DNA of 64,000 bases from contig CAMOER010000003.1 of the NCBI GenBank assembly GCA_946612455.1, forward strand, positions 1 through 64,000. The letters are read 5' to 3'. The position numbers were made by a program, and so were the translations under genes. Numbering within the stretch: position 1 is the stretch's first letter; every line of letters begins with the position of its first letter. The DNA comes from UBA3305 sp002373555. GTDB taxonomy: Bacteria > Bacillota > Clostridia > Lachnospirales > Lachnospiraceae. Positions 51,842-60,648 of this stretch are shown here, in pieces. The notes beneath the pieces were generated by a model, which worked only from the letters and a program-made list of their open reading frames with translations, was not told the DNA's origin and searched no databases.

Positions 51842-52118
51842 CGTACAACACTCCGTGATCCGCTGAAGGGGTTGGTCGGAAGGTTCACGATATCTTATCA
51901 TCAAAACGGATTTTTGTCCATGCGGCGCCGGAAATTGATTATTTTGAAGGGTTGTATGAAACAGCGGTTGCAAAATGGGTGTGAGAAGATGATTACAGAC
52001 AGATGATACCCCTGTTTCAGCGTATTGCAGGGTAGAAAAATGCAGAAACGGGTTTTTGAGCAAGAATTATATCAGATGTTACCCTTTTTGAATCAGAGAC
52101 CGGTTTGCTGAAGCGGAG

Positions 52119-52208
52119 AAAAGGGTATCGTCTGGGAAAAAATGAAAGAATACAGAAGAAATGCTGCAGTACATTTCCTTTGCTTCAGAAAAAAAGGGTA
52201 TCGTCTGG
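52119..52208 (+). repeat. Two direct copies of AAAAGGGTATCGTCTGG
   Basis: Identical 17-base words at 52119-52135 and 52192-52208, 73 bases apart, in the long gap 51842-52578. A partial inverse (ACCCTTTTT) occurs near 52081. No gene is visible between 51842 and the riboswitch-like leader. Confidence 0.55.
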
Positions 52209-52339
52209 CAAGCAATGACCATGTACGGAAAAGCTGATGAAAGATGAGATCATTCTGAGGAACATCACGGCAGGGAATGCCTGCCCGGCGCATGAATTGC
52301 TATAGACGGCCTTTTAAAAAAGTGTTATGATACAAAAAG

Positions 52340-52480
52340 ATGAATACAGAAACAGCTTTCCTACGCGTACACCGCAGCATGGAATGGGGTAGCGCCCCGC
52401 GAGCAGGTCACTGTCAGGCTCTTTGAGCCCTAGTCAGATACATGCAGGAAGGCTGTCACGGCTATTCCAGCGCAATGGTT
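52340..52480 (+). promoter_or_regulatory. Probable cobalamin riboswitch
   Basis: The leader contains words in the order of the cobalamin aptamer: GGGGTAGCGCCCCGCGAGCAG (compare GCtGCCCCCGCaACTGT), GGTCACTG (the conserved GCCACTG box), a GGCTCTTTGAGCC hairpin and GTCAGATACATGCAGG (compare AGCCAGGAGACCTGCC). Some consensus positions deviate, so this is a variant or short class. It precedes a terminator and a cobalt chelatase-like lipoprotein gene, which fits repression by cobalamin. Confidence 0.6.
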
Positions 52481-52530
52481 GTGAACTTGCGGATCCCTTC
52501 TGTTTTGCAGGGGAATCTGTTTGCTTACGG

Positions 52531-52556
52531 CGTCCGGAATTCCGGGCGTTTTTTTT
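52531..52556 (+). terminator. Terminator of the riboswitch expression platform
   Basis: CGTCCGG, loop AATT, CCGGGCG and eight T residues (52549-52556), ending just before the AAGGAGG of the next gene. Confidence 0.8.
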
Positions 52557-52578
52557 ACCAACAAGGAGGAACTGTAAC

Positions 52579-53706
52579 ATGAAGAAAAAGATGCTTGCTG
52601 CTGTGACTGTTGTGATGCTTGCTGCGTCACTGGCTGCCTGCGGATCATCCCAGCCTGCGGAGACTACCGCTGCAGAGACGGAAGCTGCCGTGGAAACGGA
52701 AGCCGTGACCGAGGCTGCTGCAGAGACGGAAGCCGCTGCGGAGACCGAGGCTGTCACGGAAGCTGCGGAAACGGAGCCTGTCATGGAAGATGCGGAAAGC
52801 GCAGATGCGGATTATGAAACGGAAGCCGCGGAAGGTGAAGAAGCAGAAGCGGAAGATGAAGAAAACTATGATACCGGCGATGCATCCCTGGACGATCCGT
52901 TGAATGCGGATGAGATCGGTGAGAACGAGCTGCTTGTTGTCAGCTTCGGAACCAGCTTCAACGACAGCCGCAGACAGACCATCGGCGCGATCGAGAAGAC
53001 CATGGCGGATACATTTGCCGATTACTCCGTCCGCCGTGCCTTCACCAGCCAGATCATCATCGATCACGTGCAGAAGCGTGATAATGTGAAGATCGACAAT
53101 CTGACCGAAGCACTGGACCGTGCCGTGAACAACGGTGTAAAGACGCTGGTCGTACAGCCGACACATCTGATGAACGGCTTTGAGTATACAGATGTTGTGG
53201 AAGAACTCGGAAATTACTCCGATGCATTCGAGAAGATCGCGGTCGGACAGCCGCTCCTGACGACCGATGAGGACTTTGAAAAGGTAATCGGCATCATCAC
53301 CGACGCTACAAAAGAGTATGACGACGGTGAGACCGCGATCATCTTCATGGGCCACGGCACGGAAGCCGATTCCAACGACGTCTATGCGAAGATGCAGGAA
53401 ATGATCACTGCGGACGGATTTGAGAATTACTATATCGGAACCGTAGAAGCCACGCCCAGTCTGGATGATGTTGTACAGGCCGCAAAGGACGGCGGTTATA
53501 AGAAGGTCGTTCTGGAGCCCCTGATGATCGTCTGTGGGGACCATGCGAACAACGATATGGCCGGTGACGAGGAGGATTCCTGGAAGTCCGTCTTCGAGAA
53601 GGAAGGCTTTGAGGTCGAGTGCGTGCTGCGCGGTCTCGGCGAGCTGCCCGGGATCCAGGAAATGATCGCTGCGCATGCGCAGGAGGCTGTGGACAGCCTG
53701 CAGTAA
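52579..53706 (+). CDS. cbiK: Lipoprotein CbiK-type sirohydrochlorin cobaltochelatase
   Basis: A 375-residue lipoprotein. The lipobox SLAACG is near residue 21 and a Thr/Glu/Ala-rich linker spans roughly 24-110. The chelatase body matches CbiK: VVSFGTSFNDSRRQTIGAIE near 117, the first active-site His in IFMGHGTEADS near 255 and the second in VCGDHANNDMAG near 315. CbiK inserts cobalt into sirohydrochlorin, but anchoring outside the membrane is unusual for biosynthesis. The neighbouring ABC transporter suggests a role in extracellular tetrapyrrole or cobalt handling. AAGGAGG precedes the ATG. Confidence 0.9.
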   Translation: MKKKMLAAVTVVMLAASLAACGSSQPAETTAAETEAAVETEAVTEAAAETEAAAETEAVTEAAETEPVMEDAESADADYETEAAEGEEAEAEDEENYDTGDASLDDPLNADEIGENELLVVSFGTSFNDSRRQTIGAIEKTMADTFADYSVRRAFTSQIIIDHVQKRDNVKIDNLTEALDRAVNNGVKTLVVQPTHLMNGFEYTDVVEELGNYSDAFEKIAVGQPLLTTDEDFEKVIGIITDATKEYDDGETAIIFMGHGTEADSNDVYAKMQEMITADGFENYYIGTVEATPSLDDVVQAAKDGGYKKVVLEPLMIVCGDHANNDMAGDEEDSWKSVFEKEGFEVECVLRGLGELPGIQEMIAAHAQEAVDSLQ

Positions 53707-53733
53707 ATCAGAAAACGGATCATAATGAATAAT

Positions 53734-53849
53734 CTGTCATTCAGAGCAGACTTGTCTGCGAAGAATCCACGCTCCCGGCAGGCGGTTTTACGAAAACGGA
53801 GTGCGGCAGGCGGTGGATCCTTCGCGGCTGCAGCCGCTCTGGATGACAG
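53734..53849. repeat. Interspersed CTGTCAT...GGATGACAG palindromic repeat
   Basis: Starts CTGTCATTCAGAGC and ends GCTCTGGATGACAG, with GGATCCTTCGCGGCTGCAGCC inside. Related to the copies at 36604 and 37285. Confidence 0.7.
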
Positions 53850-53870
53850 GAAATATCAGCAGGTGAGAAA

Positions 53871-55871
53871 ATGAAAAAATGGTTTATTCTGACAGCAATG
53901 ACATTATGCCTCGCCATGACGGCCTGTTCCGGAAATACCGCTGCGCCGGCGGAAACGACCGCTGCAGAGACAGCTGCCGCGGCCGAAGCGGAAACCGCCG
54001 CCGAAACGGCTGCGGAGACAGAAACCGAGGCTGTACCGGAAACAAAAACCGAAGCTGCGGCTGAGACCGCCGCACAGGAAACCACCACTGCGTCGGACAA
54101 AGTCGCCGGCGAAGGCGAGACCGTGGAAGCGGAAGATATTGTCGATGAAAACGCGGTTCCCGTAACAGCGGCAGATCTGAAGGACGGCGTCTACGCAGTC
54201 GAACCGGCTTCCAGCTCCAGCATGTTCAAGATCGAATCGGCGGAGCTGCATGTAGAGTCCGGCAGCATGTATGCTGTCATGACCATGGGCGGTACGGGCT
54301 ATCTGTATGTCTATCCGGGAACACCGGAGGAAGCCGCCGCGGCGCCGGAATCCGATTATATTTCCTATGAGGAGACAGCTGACGGAAAGCATACCTTTAC
54401 CGTTCCGGTCGAATCACTGAATACCGGGATCGACTGTGCAGCGTACAGCAAACGTAAGGAAAAATGGTACAGCCGTACAATCGTTTTCAAGGCGGATCAG
54501 ATCCCGGCGGAAGCATTTAACGAAAGCTTCTTTACGACTGTGGAAACGCTCGGTCTTGCGGACGGAACCTATACGGCCGGCGTCGTACTGGCCGGCGGCT
54601 CCGGAAAGGCATCCGTGACATCGCCCTGTGAATTCACAGTCGAGGGCGGCAAAGCGATCGCCCGGATCGAATTTTCCAGCCCGAATTATGACTATGTGAT
54701 CAAGGACGGCGAGAAATATCTGCCGGTCAATACAGAGGGGAATTCCGTCTTTGAGATTCCGCTCACAGCTTTTGATTACCCGGTGGCGATCACTGCGGAT
54801 ACGACGGCCATGAGCCAGCCGCACGAGATCGAGTACACCCTGACATTTGATTCAAAATCGATTACGAATGCGGAAGAAGATGCAGCTGCGGCTGCATCTT
54901 CTGGTATTGTGGAATTAAAATACGCCCATGAGTTTCAGGCGGTAAAGAACGAGGACGGAAGCTTCGACATCACGATCGGCGAAGACAGCTTCCACGTGGC
55001 GCATCCGTACGGCAATATCTATCTGGCGTCGTCGGCCGCCACCGATCTGTTCTTCAAAGCCGGCGCAATCGGTTCGGTGAAAATGACCGGCACGAAGGCG
55101 TCGGACTGGGCGATTGAAGAGATCCGGAAGCTCGTGGAAGACGAAACAATCGTCTACGCAGGCAAATACAGCGCCCCGGATTATGAATACCTGGTATCCG
55201 AAGGCTGTGATCTGGCGCTGGAAAATACAATGATTTATCATACACCCGAAGTGAAGGAGAAGCTCGAATCGCTGGGGATCCCCGTCATAGTGGAGCGCTC
55301 GAGCTATGAAACAGAGCCGCTCGGCAGGATGGAATGGATCAAGCTCTACGGCATCCTGACCGGCCATTATGAGGAAGCGGCGGCATTTTTTGATGAAAAG
55401 ACGAAAGAGCTTGCAGCACTGGATGATCTTGAAAATACGGGAAAGACAGTGGTCTTCTTTTATATAAACAGCAACGGCCAGCCGGTCGTCCGAAAGCCAG
55501 GCGACTACATCAGCAAAATGATCGACCTGGCGGGCGGCACCTATTTCCTGACAGACACCGGCGGGGAAGACAACATGCTCTCCACCATGAACATGCAGAT
55601 GGAAGCGTTTCTTGCGGCGGCCGCTGACGCCGATATTCTGATCTATAACAGTTCGATCGATGCCGAGCTGCAGGATCTGGACGAACTCCTGGCAAAAGAC
55701 GAGCTTTTTGCCGGCTTTAAAGCCGTAAAGGAGGGGAATGTCTGGTGTACCGGCAAAAATATGTTCCAGGAATCCTCCGCGATCGCCGACATGATCCTGG
55801 AAATGCATGCTATAATAAATGGTACTGCAGGAAACGGAGAAGACCTGGAGTACATCCATAAACTGAACTGA
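53871..55871 (+). CDS. ABC transporter substrate-binding lipoprotein with N-terminal NEAT-like repeats
   Basis: A 666-residue lipoprotein. The signal ends in the lipobox AMTACSG near residue 16-20 and is followed by a Thr/Glu/Ala-rich linker to about 80. Two beta-sandwich repeats (LKDGVYAVEP... near 103 and LADGTYTAGV... near 225, the latter ending HEIEYTLTFD) resemble NEAT-like heme-binding domains. Residues 350-666 form a BtuF/FhuD-type binding protein (ALENTMIYHTPEVKEKLESL; GRMEWIKLYGILTGHYEEA). It likely captures corrinoids or another tetrapyrrole for the permease encoded next. The domain assignment of the repeats is tentative. Confidence 0.82.
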   Translation: MKKWFILTAMTLCLAMTACSGNTAAPAETTAAETAAAAEAETAAETAAETETEAVPETKTEAAAETAAQETTTASDKVAGEGETVEAEDIVDENAVPVTAADLKDGVYAVEPASSSSMFKIESAELHVESGSMYAVMTMGGTGYLYVYPGTPEEAAAAPESDYISYEETADGKHTFTVPVESLNTGIDCAAYSKRKEKWYSRTIVFKADQIPAEAFNESFFTTVETLGLADGTYTAGVVLAGGSGKASVTSPCEFTVEGGKAIARIEFSSPNYDYVIKDGEKYLPVNTEGNSVFEIPLTAFDYPVAITADTTAMSQPHEIEYTLTFDSKSITNAEEDAAAAASSGIVELKYAHEFQAVKNEDGSFDITIGEDSFHVAHPYGNIYLASSAATDLFFKAGAIGSVKMTGTKASDWAIEEIRKLVEDETIVYAGKYSAPDYEYLVSEGCDLALENTMIYHTPEVKEKLESLGIPVIVERSSYETEPLGRMEWIKLYGILTGHYEEAAAFFDEKTKELAALDDLENTGKTVVFFYINSNGQPVVRKPGDYISKMIDLAGGTYFLTDTGGEDNMLSTMNMQMEAFLAAAADADILIYNSSIDAELQDLDELLAKDELFAGFKAVKEGNVWCTGKNMFQESSAIADMILEMHAIINGTAGNGEDLEYIHKLN

Positions 55872-55897
55872 GGAGGCTGCCCTGCGGCAGCGGTGAC

Positions 55898-56911
55898 ATG
55901 AGCAGAACGAAACGGTATACAGCAGGCTTCCTGATCCTTACGGCGGCAGTCCTGCTGCTTCTGTACTTAAATCTGAATATCGGAAGCGTGGCGGTGCGGC
56001 CGGCGGAGATTCTGGGCATCCTGGCCTCCGGCGACGGATCGGATACCAACGGCAGCATCATTTTGAGTATCCGTCTGCCGCGCATGCTTTCCGCGCTGAT
56101 CCTGGGCGGGGCCCTGGCCGTGTCCGGTTTTCTGCTGCAGACATTTTTCGCAAATCCGATCGCCGGCCCTTTTGTGCTCGGCATTTCCTCCGGATCGAAG
56201 CTCGTGCTTGCGCTGGTGATGATCAGCTGCATGACGGCCGGCCGGGCGATCAGTTCGGCTGCCATGATCGGCGCTGCGTTTGTCGGCGCGCTGGCCTCGA
56301 TGCTGGTGATCCTGCTGATCTCCGGGCGTGTGAAGAAGATGTCCGTGCTGGTCATCTGCGGCGTCATGATCGGCTATATCTGTTCGGCCATCACGGATTT
56401 CGTCGTTTCCTTTGCGGATGATTCCAATATCGTGAACCTGCACAACTGGTCGATGGGCAGTTTCTCGGGTATGAACTGGGGAAACGTGCGCACGATGGCG
56501 GTTGTCGGGGGCGTTACGCTGGTCCTTACATTTCTGCTGTCCAAACCGATGTCGGCCTATCAGTTGGGGGAATCCTACGCAGCCAATGTCGGCGTGAACC
56601 TGAAGGTATTCCGGTTCGAGCTGATCATGCTCTCGAGCATCCTGTCGGCGCTGGTCACCGCGTTTGCCGGGCCGGTCTCCTTTGTCGGGATCGCCGTGCC
56701 GCATATCATGCGGGGGATATTCAGGACGGCGAAGCCGCATGTGATGATCCCGGGATGCTTCCTCGGCGGGGCGGCATTCTGCCTGTTCTGTGATCTGATC
56801 GCGCGGACGATGTTCGCGCCGACGGAACTGAACTTAAGCTCCGTGACGGCGGTGTTCGGTGCGCCGATCGTGATCTGGACGATGCTGAAGAGAAGCGGAA
56901 GGCGGGGTTAG
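55898..56911 (+). CDS. FecCD/BtuC family ABC transporter permease
   Basis: A 337-residue permease with about ten membrane segments. Family features: IRLPRMLSALILGGALAVSG near residue 65, GPFVLGISSGSKL near 90 and the AGPVSFVGIAVPHIMR segment near 255 that contacts the ATPase. It would import corrinoid, heme or siderophore. The adjacent CbiK lipoprotein, the riboswitch and the B12 genes favour corrinoid. It overlaps nothing but is one base from the ATPase gene. Confidence 0.92.
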   Translation: MSRTKRYTAGFLILTAAVLLLLYLNLNIGSVAVRPAEILGILASGDGSDTNGSIILSIRLPRMLSALILGGALAVSGFLLQTFFANPIAGPFVLGISSGSKLVLALVMISCMTAGRAISSAAMIGAAFVGALASMLVILLISGRVKKMSVLVICGVMIGYICSAITDFVVSFADDSNIVNLHNWSMGSFSGMNWGNVRTMAVVGGVTLVLTFLLSKPMSAYQLGESYAANVGVNLKVFRFELIMLSSILSALVTAFAGPVSFVGIAVPHIMRGIFRTAKPHVMIPGCFLGGAAFCLFCDLIARTMFAPTELNLSSVTAVFGAPIVIWTMLKRSGRRG

Positions 56912-57673
56912 ATGGACAGGATACTTTATACCGAAAAACTGGATGCCGGCTACAGCGGACATGCTGTCGTCAGCAATGTGAATATAGATCTTCATGCCGG
57001 CGAGATCCTCGCCCTGATCGGGCCGAACGGATCCGGGAAATCGACCATCCTGAAGACCCTGTGCGGACAGCTGCCGCAGGTCAGCGGACACGTTTTCCTG
57101 AAAGGAAAGGAACTGTCACACATCAAAGAAGCGGAGCTGTCGCGCACGATGTCGCTTCTGATGACCGGGAAGGTGGATCCGGAGCTGATGACCTGCATGG
57201 ATGTGATCAGTATCGGACGGTATCCGTATACCGGCCTGATGGGAAGGCTCTCGGCGCATGACCGGGAGGTCATCGGAGAAGCCATGCGCATGGCGAATGT
57301 GGAGGATCTGGGCGGCCGGTATTTCGATCAGATCAGCGACGGGCAGAAACAGCGGGTGCTGCTGGCCCGGGCGATCTGCCAGGAGCCGGAGATCCTGATC
57401 ATGGATGAGCCGACGAGTTTTCTGGATATCAAGCACAAGCTGGAGCTTCTGCAGATCCTCTTAAAGCTTGTGAAAGAGAAGAATGTCGCGGTAATCGTTT
57501 CGCTGCATGAGATCGAGCTGGCGGAAAAAATAGCGGATCAGGTGATGTGCGTGCGGGACGGGATCGCGGAACCGGCAAAGAGCGCGGGGGATGTGTTCGC
57601 AAAAGAGAATATCTGCAGACTGTTTGAGCTCGATGAAGAACAGTATAAGTGGCTGTATGGGAATGACGGTTGA
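56912..57673 (+). CDS. ABC transporter ATP-binding protein (BtuD/FecE type)
   Basis: A 253-residue ATPase with Walker A LIGPNGSGKSTILK near residue 35, the signature ISDGQKQRVLLARAICQ near 138 (D in place of the usual G of LSGGQ) and Walker B ILIMDEPTSFLDI near 160, plus the switch His in VIVSLHEIELAE near 195. It energises the permease at 55898. It is the last gene before a non-coding region with a minisatellite. Confidence 0.93.
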   Translation: MDRILYTEKLDAGYSGHAVVSNVNIDLHAGEILALIGPNGSGKSTILKTLCGQLPQVSGHVFLKGKELSHIKEAELSRTMSLLMTGKVDPELMTCMDVISIGRYPYTGLMGRLSAHDREVIGEAMRMANVEDLGGRYFDQISDGQKQRVLLARAICQEPEILIMDEPTSFLDIKHKLELLQILLKLVKEKNVAVIVSLHEIELAEKIADQVMCVRDGIAEPAKSAGDVFAKENICRLFELDEEQYKWLYGNDG

Positions 57674-57744
57674 TTTCGAAAGCAGAGCATCAAATTTCGT
57701 CTGTTTGCCATATCGGATAGAGGTCTGGAAAGTGATTATTGCCC

Positions 57745-58100
57745 TGGGTGAGCAAGAAGAGAGAGCTGGAAGGAAACTGCTGTCCTGGGTGAGCAAGAAG
57801 AGAGAGCTGGAAGGAAACTGCTGTCCTGGGTGAGCAAGAAAAGAGAGTTGGAAGGAAACTGCTGTCCTGGGTGAGCAAGAAAAGAGAGTTGGAAGGAAAC
57901 TGCTGCCTTGGGTGAGCAAGAAAAGAGAGTTGGAAGGAAACTGCTGTCCTGGGTGAGCAAGAAAAGAGAGCTGGAAGGAAGTAACTGCCCTGGCTGTGCA
58001 AAAAAGGTGATCTGATAAGAAATTACTGCCTGCAGTCGTGCAAAAAAATCGTTCTGAAAAATGACTACTGTCTTCAGTTGTGCAATTGAAAGGGAGTACA
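57745..58100 (+). repeat. 41-bp minisatellite array
   Basis: Six near-identical 41-bp units start at 57750, 57791, 57832, 57873, 57914 and 57955 (core GTGAGCAAGAAAAGAGAG, TGGAAGGAAACTGCTGTCC). Three degenerate units follow at 57996, 58038 and 58080 (GTGCAAAAAA...). Forty-one is not a multiple of three and the units show no coding constraint. The remainder of the 57674-58613 gap shows no gene. Confidence 0.9.
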
Positions 58101-58613
58101 GAAATAATACTGTCATGAATTCCAAAGATTATGTCAGCGCAACTGCGAGAAAGTGACAGTATAAATGGATGAACAGGCTATAATTGCACAAAACAGTCTT
58201 AATTTAGGTTAAAAGAAGCTAAAGGTATCTAAAATCCGGACAGTATTTTTTTGAAAACTCGTTATAATTGCACGGAATCTTACCAGATCTTAAAATTATG
58301 ACAAGTTGACTCGCGGAATTCGTGCGAACTGCTTCAGGCGGCGCAGCCGGCAGATATAGCAGGCAATAGGTATGTTTAGAGGCCATTCACATTCTGCTGC
58401 ATGCTCATGAACCGCGGCTTCGTTCTGCGGTTCTCAGGTGCAGCTATCAATACATATGAGATAAGCATCCCCCCTTTGAGTTCGTCATATGGCTTAACGT
58501 CCTGGAAAATGGGGTAAGCTTGTTCTCTCTGTTTTGCATAAGCAGCGCATGCGCTGCCTGAAATCATACCATAATATTGATAAATTGATCCTTTATGCAT
58601 GGAGTGGGAAGCA

Positions 58614-59672
58614 ATGACTTTATCAGAAGCGGTCAACAGAATAGAAAAGCCGGACGCGCAGGCAGCAGCTGCCTGCCGCGCACACTGGAACCGGATCGGC
58701 AAGCCGCTGTACGGGCTGGGCAGGCTGGAAGAAATGCTGGTGCAGATCGCCGGGATGCAGCGTACCGCGCAGCCGGATATCAGGAAGAAGGCGCTGGTGA
58801 TTTTCTGCGCGGATAACGGCGTGGTCGCGGAGGGCGTCAGCCAGACGGGACAGGACGTGACCGCGATCGTAGCGGAGAATTTTGCAGTCGGGAAATCCTG
58901 CTCAGCGATCATGTGCCGGCGGGCCGGCGCAGATCTGTTCCCCGTGGATGTCGGAATAGCCGTGGATGTACCGAGGGTCGAGAAAAGAAAGTGCCGCTGC
59001 GGTACGCGGAACATGGCAGCCGGACCGGCCATGACTGTAGAGGAAGCGGTCTTTGCGATCGAAGCAGGAATCGCGAAAGCGGCGGAAATGAAAGCAGCCG
59101 GGTACGGTCTGCTCGCCGGCGGCGAGATGGGGATCGGGAATACGACCACCAGCGCGGCGGTCGTTTCCGTATTGCTGGGACTGGATCCTGCTGCGGTCAC
59201 CGGACGGGGAGCCGGACTTTCGGATGCGGGACTGGAGCGGAAGATCCGCGCGATCCGCAAGGCGATCGAAGTCAATCAGCCGGATCCGGAGGATCCGCTG
59301 GATGTGCTGGCTAAAGTTGGCGGTTTTGATATCGCGGCGCTGGCAGGGCTGTTCATCGGCGGCGCGGCGTGCGGGCTGCCGGTGGTGATCGACGGATTCA
59401 TTTCTGCTGCCGCGGCATTGCTTGCGGCGGGGATTGCACCGGCGTGCAGGGACTATTTGCTGGCCTCGCACCTGTCGGAAGAGCATGCAGCGGCGATGGT
59501 CATGGAAGCGCTTGGCATGGATCCGGTGATCCGTGCCGGAATGCATCTGGGAGAAGGAACCGGGGCGGTCGCATTGTTCCCGCTGCTGGATATGGCAAGT
59601 GATGTTTATGAGCAGATGGATACATTCGAAGGGATCGCGGTAGAGCAGTATGAAGACTTTGGCAGGAAATGA
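58614..59672 (+). CDS. cobT: Nicotinate-nucleotide--dimethylbenzimidazole phosphoribosyltransferase CobT
   Basis: A 352-residue CobT, which activates the lower-ligand base for cobalamin nucleotide-loop assembly. Family motifs: RWNRIGKPLYGLGRLEE-like HWNRIGKPLYGLGRLE near residue 28, CADNGVVAEGVSQTG near 63, GEMGIGNTTTSAAV near 165, TGRGAGLSDAGLERK near 190 and MHLGEGTGAVALFPLLD near 310, including the catalytic Glu region. I prefer ATG 58614 (GGAG 9 bases upstream) over the ATG at 58599. Its end overlaps cobU by 23 bases. Confidence 0.95.
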   Translation: MTLSEAVNRIEKPDAQAAAACRAHWNRIGKPLYGLGRLEEMLVQIAGMQRTAQPDIRKKALVIFCADNGVVAEGVSQTGQDVTAIVAENFAVGKSCSAIMCRRAGADLFPVDVGIAVDVPRVEKRKCRCGTRNMAAGPAMTVEEAVFAIEAGIAKAAEMKAAGYGLLAGGEMGIGNTTTSAAVVSVLLGLDPAAVTGRGAGLSDAGLERKIRAIRKAIEVNQPDPEDPLDVLAKVGGFDIAALAGLFIGGAACGLPVVIDGFISAAAALLAAGIAPACRDYLLASHLSEEHAAAMVMEALGMDPVIRAGMHLGEGTGAVALFPLLDMASDVYEQMDTFEGIAVEQYEDFGRK

Positions 59673-60465
59673 TGCCGGCCGCGCGGGTGCCGCCGGGGAT
59701 TTGCTGCAGCCGGAGATGCTGGTGCTGGTGACTGGCGGCGCGGCAAGCGGGAAATCGGCATTCGCAGAGGGACTGGCGGTCAGGATGCATGCGCTGTCTG
59801 CGGGGAAGGAAGCCGGAGAGAGTGAAAAGGCAGCTGCCGGAGCAGTTGTGCCGGCAGGAGCAGACTCTGTGCGGGAGGATCCTGCGGCAGCGAAAGGCGG
59901 AAGAACGGCCGCAGCCGAGGAAGGTTTTTCTGTCGTGGAAGCCGGCAGCTCCTTGCATGGAGAAGGCCGGCAGAGCAAGCTGCCGGCAGGGGGATCCAGC
60001 TGCCCGGGGAATTTATGGTATGCCGCGACGATGCATTATGATCCGTCGGATGCGGAGACCATGGCGCGGGTAGAGAAACATCGCGCGCAGCGCGCCGGGA
60101 AGGGATTCGAGACGATTGAGATCGAGCGGGAGATCAGCGGGCTGGCGGATGTTGCCGGGCAGGGGGATACCATTCTTCTCGAAGATCTGTCGAATCTGCT
60201 CGCAAATGAATTATTCCCGTGGGAGGGCGAGCCTGTGCCTGCAGAGGAGATCTATGCGCGTATTGTGCAGCCGATCCTTGCATTGCATGCAAGAGGGATC
60301 GGATGCGTGGTCGTCGGAAACCGGATCAGCGAAGATCTGCATGCGGAATATGATGCAGGTACGAGGATATTTTGTGAGAGTTTTCAGATGCTGCAGCGGG
60401 AGCTCGGCGCGGCAGCGGATGCTGTTGTGGAAGTTGTCTGCGGGATTCCGGTCTGGCACAGATAA
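59650..60465 (+). CDS. cobU: Adenosylcobinamide kinase/guanylyltransferase CobU with an insertion
   Basis: A 271-residue CobU. Residues 25-42 have the P-loop LVTGGAASGKSAFAEGLA. About 75 low-complexity residues (50-122, Ala/Gly/Glu-rich) separate it from LWYAATMHYDPSDAETMARV and the HRAQRAGKGFETIE segment with the guanylylation His near 143. The C terminus (VVVGNRISEDLH; VVEVVCGIPVWH) deviates from the usual NEVG-GIVP motif. It overlaps cobT by 23 bases. Still likely active because P-loop and His are kept. Confidence 0.87.
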   Translation: MKTLAGNDAGRAGAAGDLLQPEMLVLVTGGAASGKSAFAEGLAVRMHALSAGKEAGESEKAAAGAVVPAGADSVREDPAAAKGGRTAAAEEGFSVVEAGSSLHGEGRQSKLPAGGSSCPGNLWYAATMHYDPSDAETMARVEKHRAQRAGKGFETIEIEREISGLADVAGQGDTILLEDLSNLLANELFPWEGEPVPAEEIYARIVQPILALHARGIGCVVVGNRISEDLHAEYDAGTRIFCESFQMLQRELGAAADAVVEVVCGIPVWHR

Positions 60466-60522
60466 GAGCGCTGTCACGTCTAAGTGAAACTGCTTTTTAC
60501 AGTCAAAATGAATACCGATAGC

Positions 60523-60595
60523 CTGTCATTCTGAGAACAGCCTGCTGTTCGAAGGAACCACCGCGTATGGCCTTCGGTTTTAGCATGTCTATGTG
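60523..60595. repeat. Interspersed CTGTCAT repeat, partial copy
   Basis: CTGTCATTCTGAG, GTTCGAAGGAACCACCGC and GGTTTTAGC follow the word order of the copies at 6505, 36604, 37285 and 53734. Confidence 0.5.
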
Positions 60596-60648
60596 AAAGG
60601 CATTATCCGCGTTCATGAGCCCGGGATACTTGAGAGGATAGAATATAG

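Noticed and set aside
57745..58100. Possible CRISPR array
   Set aside because: Units are contiguous direct repeats without unique spacers and there are no cas genes.
57461..58125. Minus-strand frames with repeated FSCSPRTAVSFQLS-like peptides
   Set aside because: They arise from the 41-bp array. Because 41 is not a multiple of three, the same DNA repeat appears in successive frames, so the peptides are a by-product.
58120..58613. A second cobalamin riboswitch before cobT
   Set aside because: I found no CCCGC-ACTG or GCCACTG-type boxes there; the sequence is AT-rich with only short inverted repeats.
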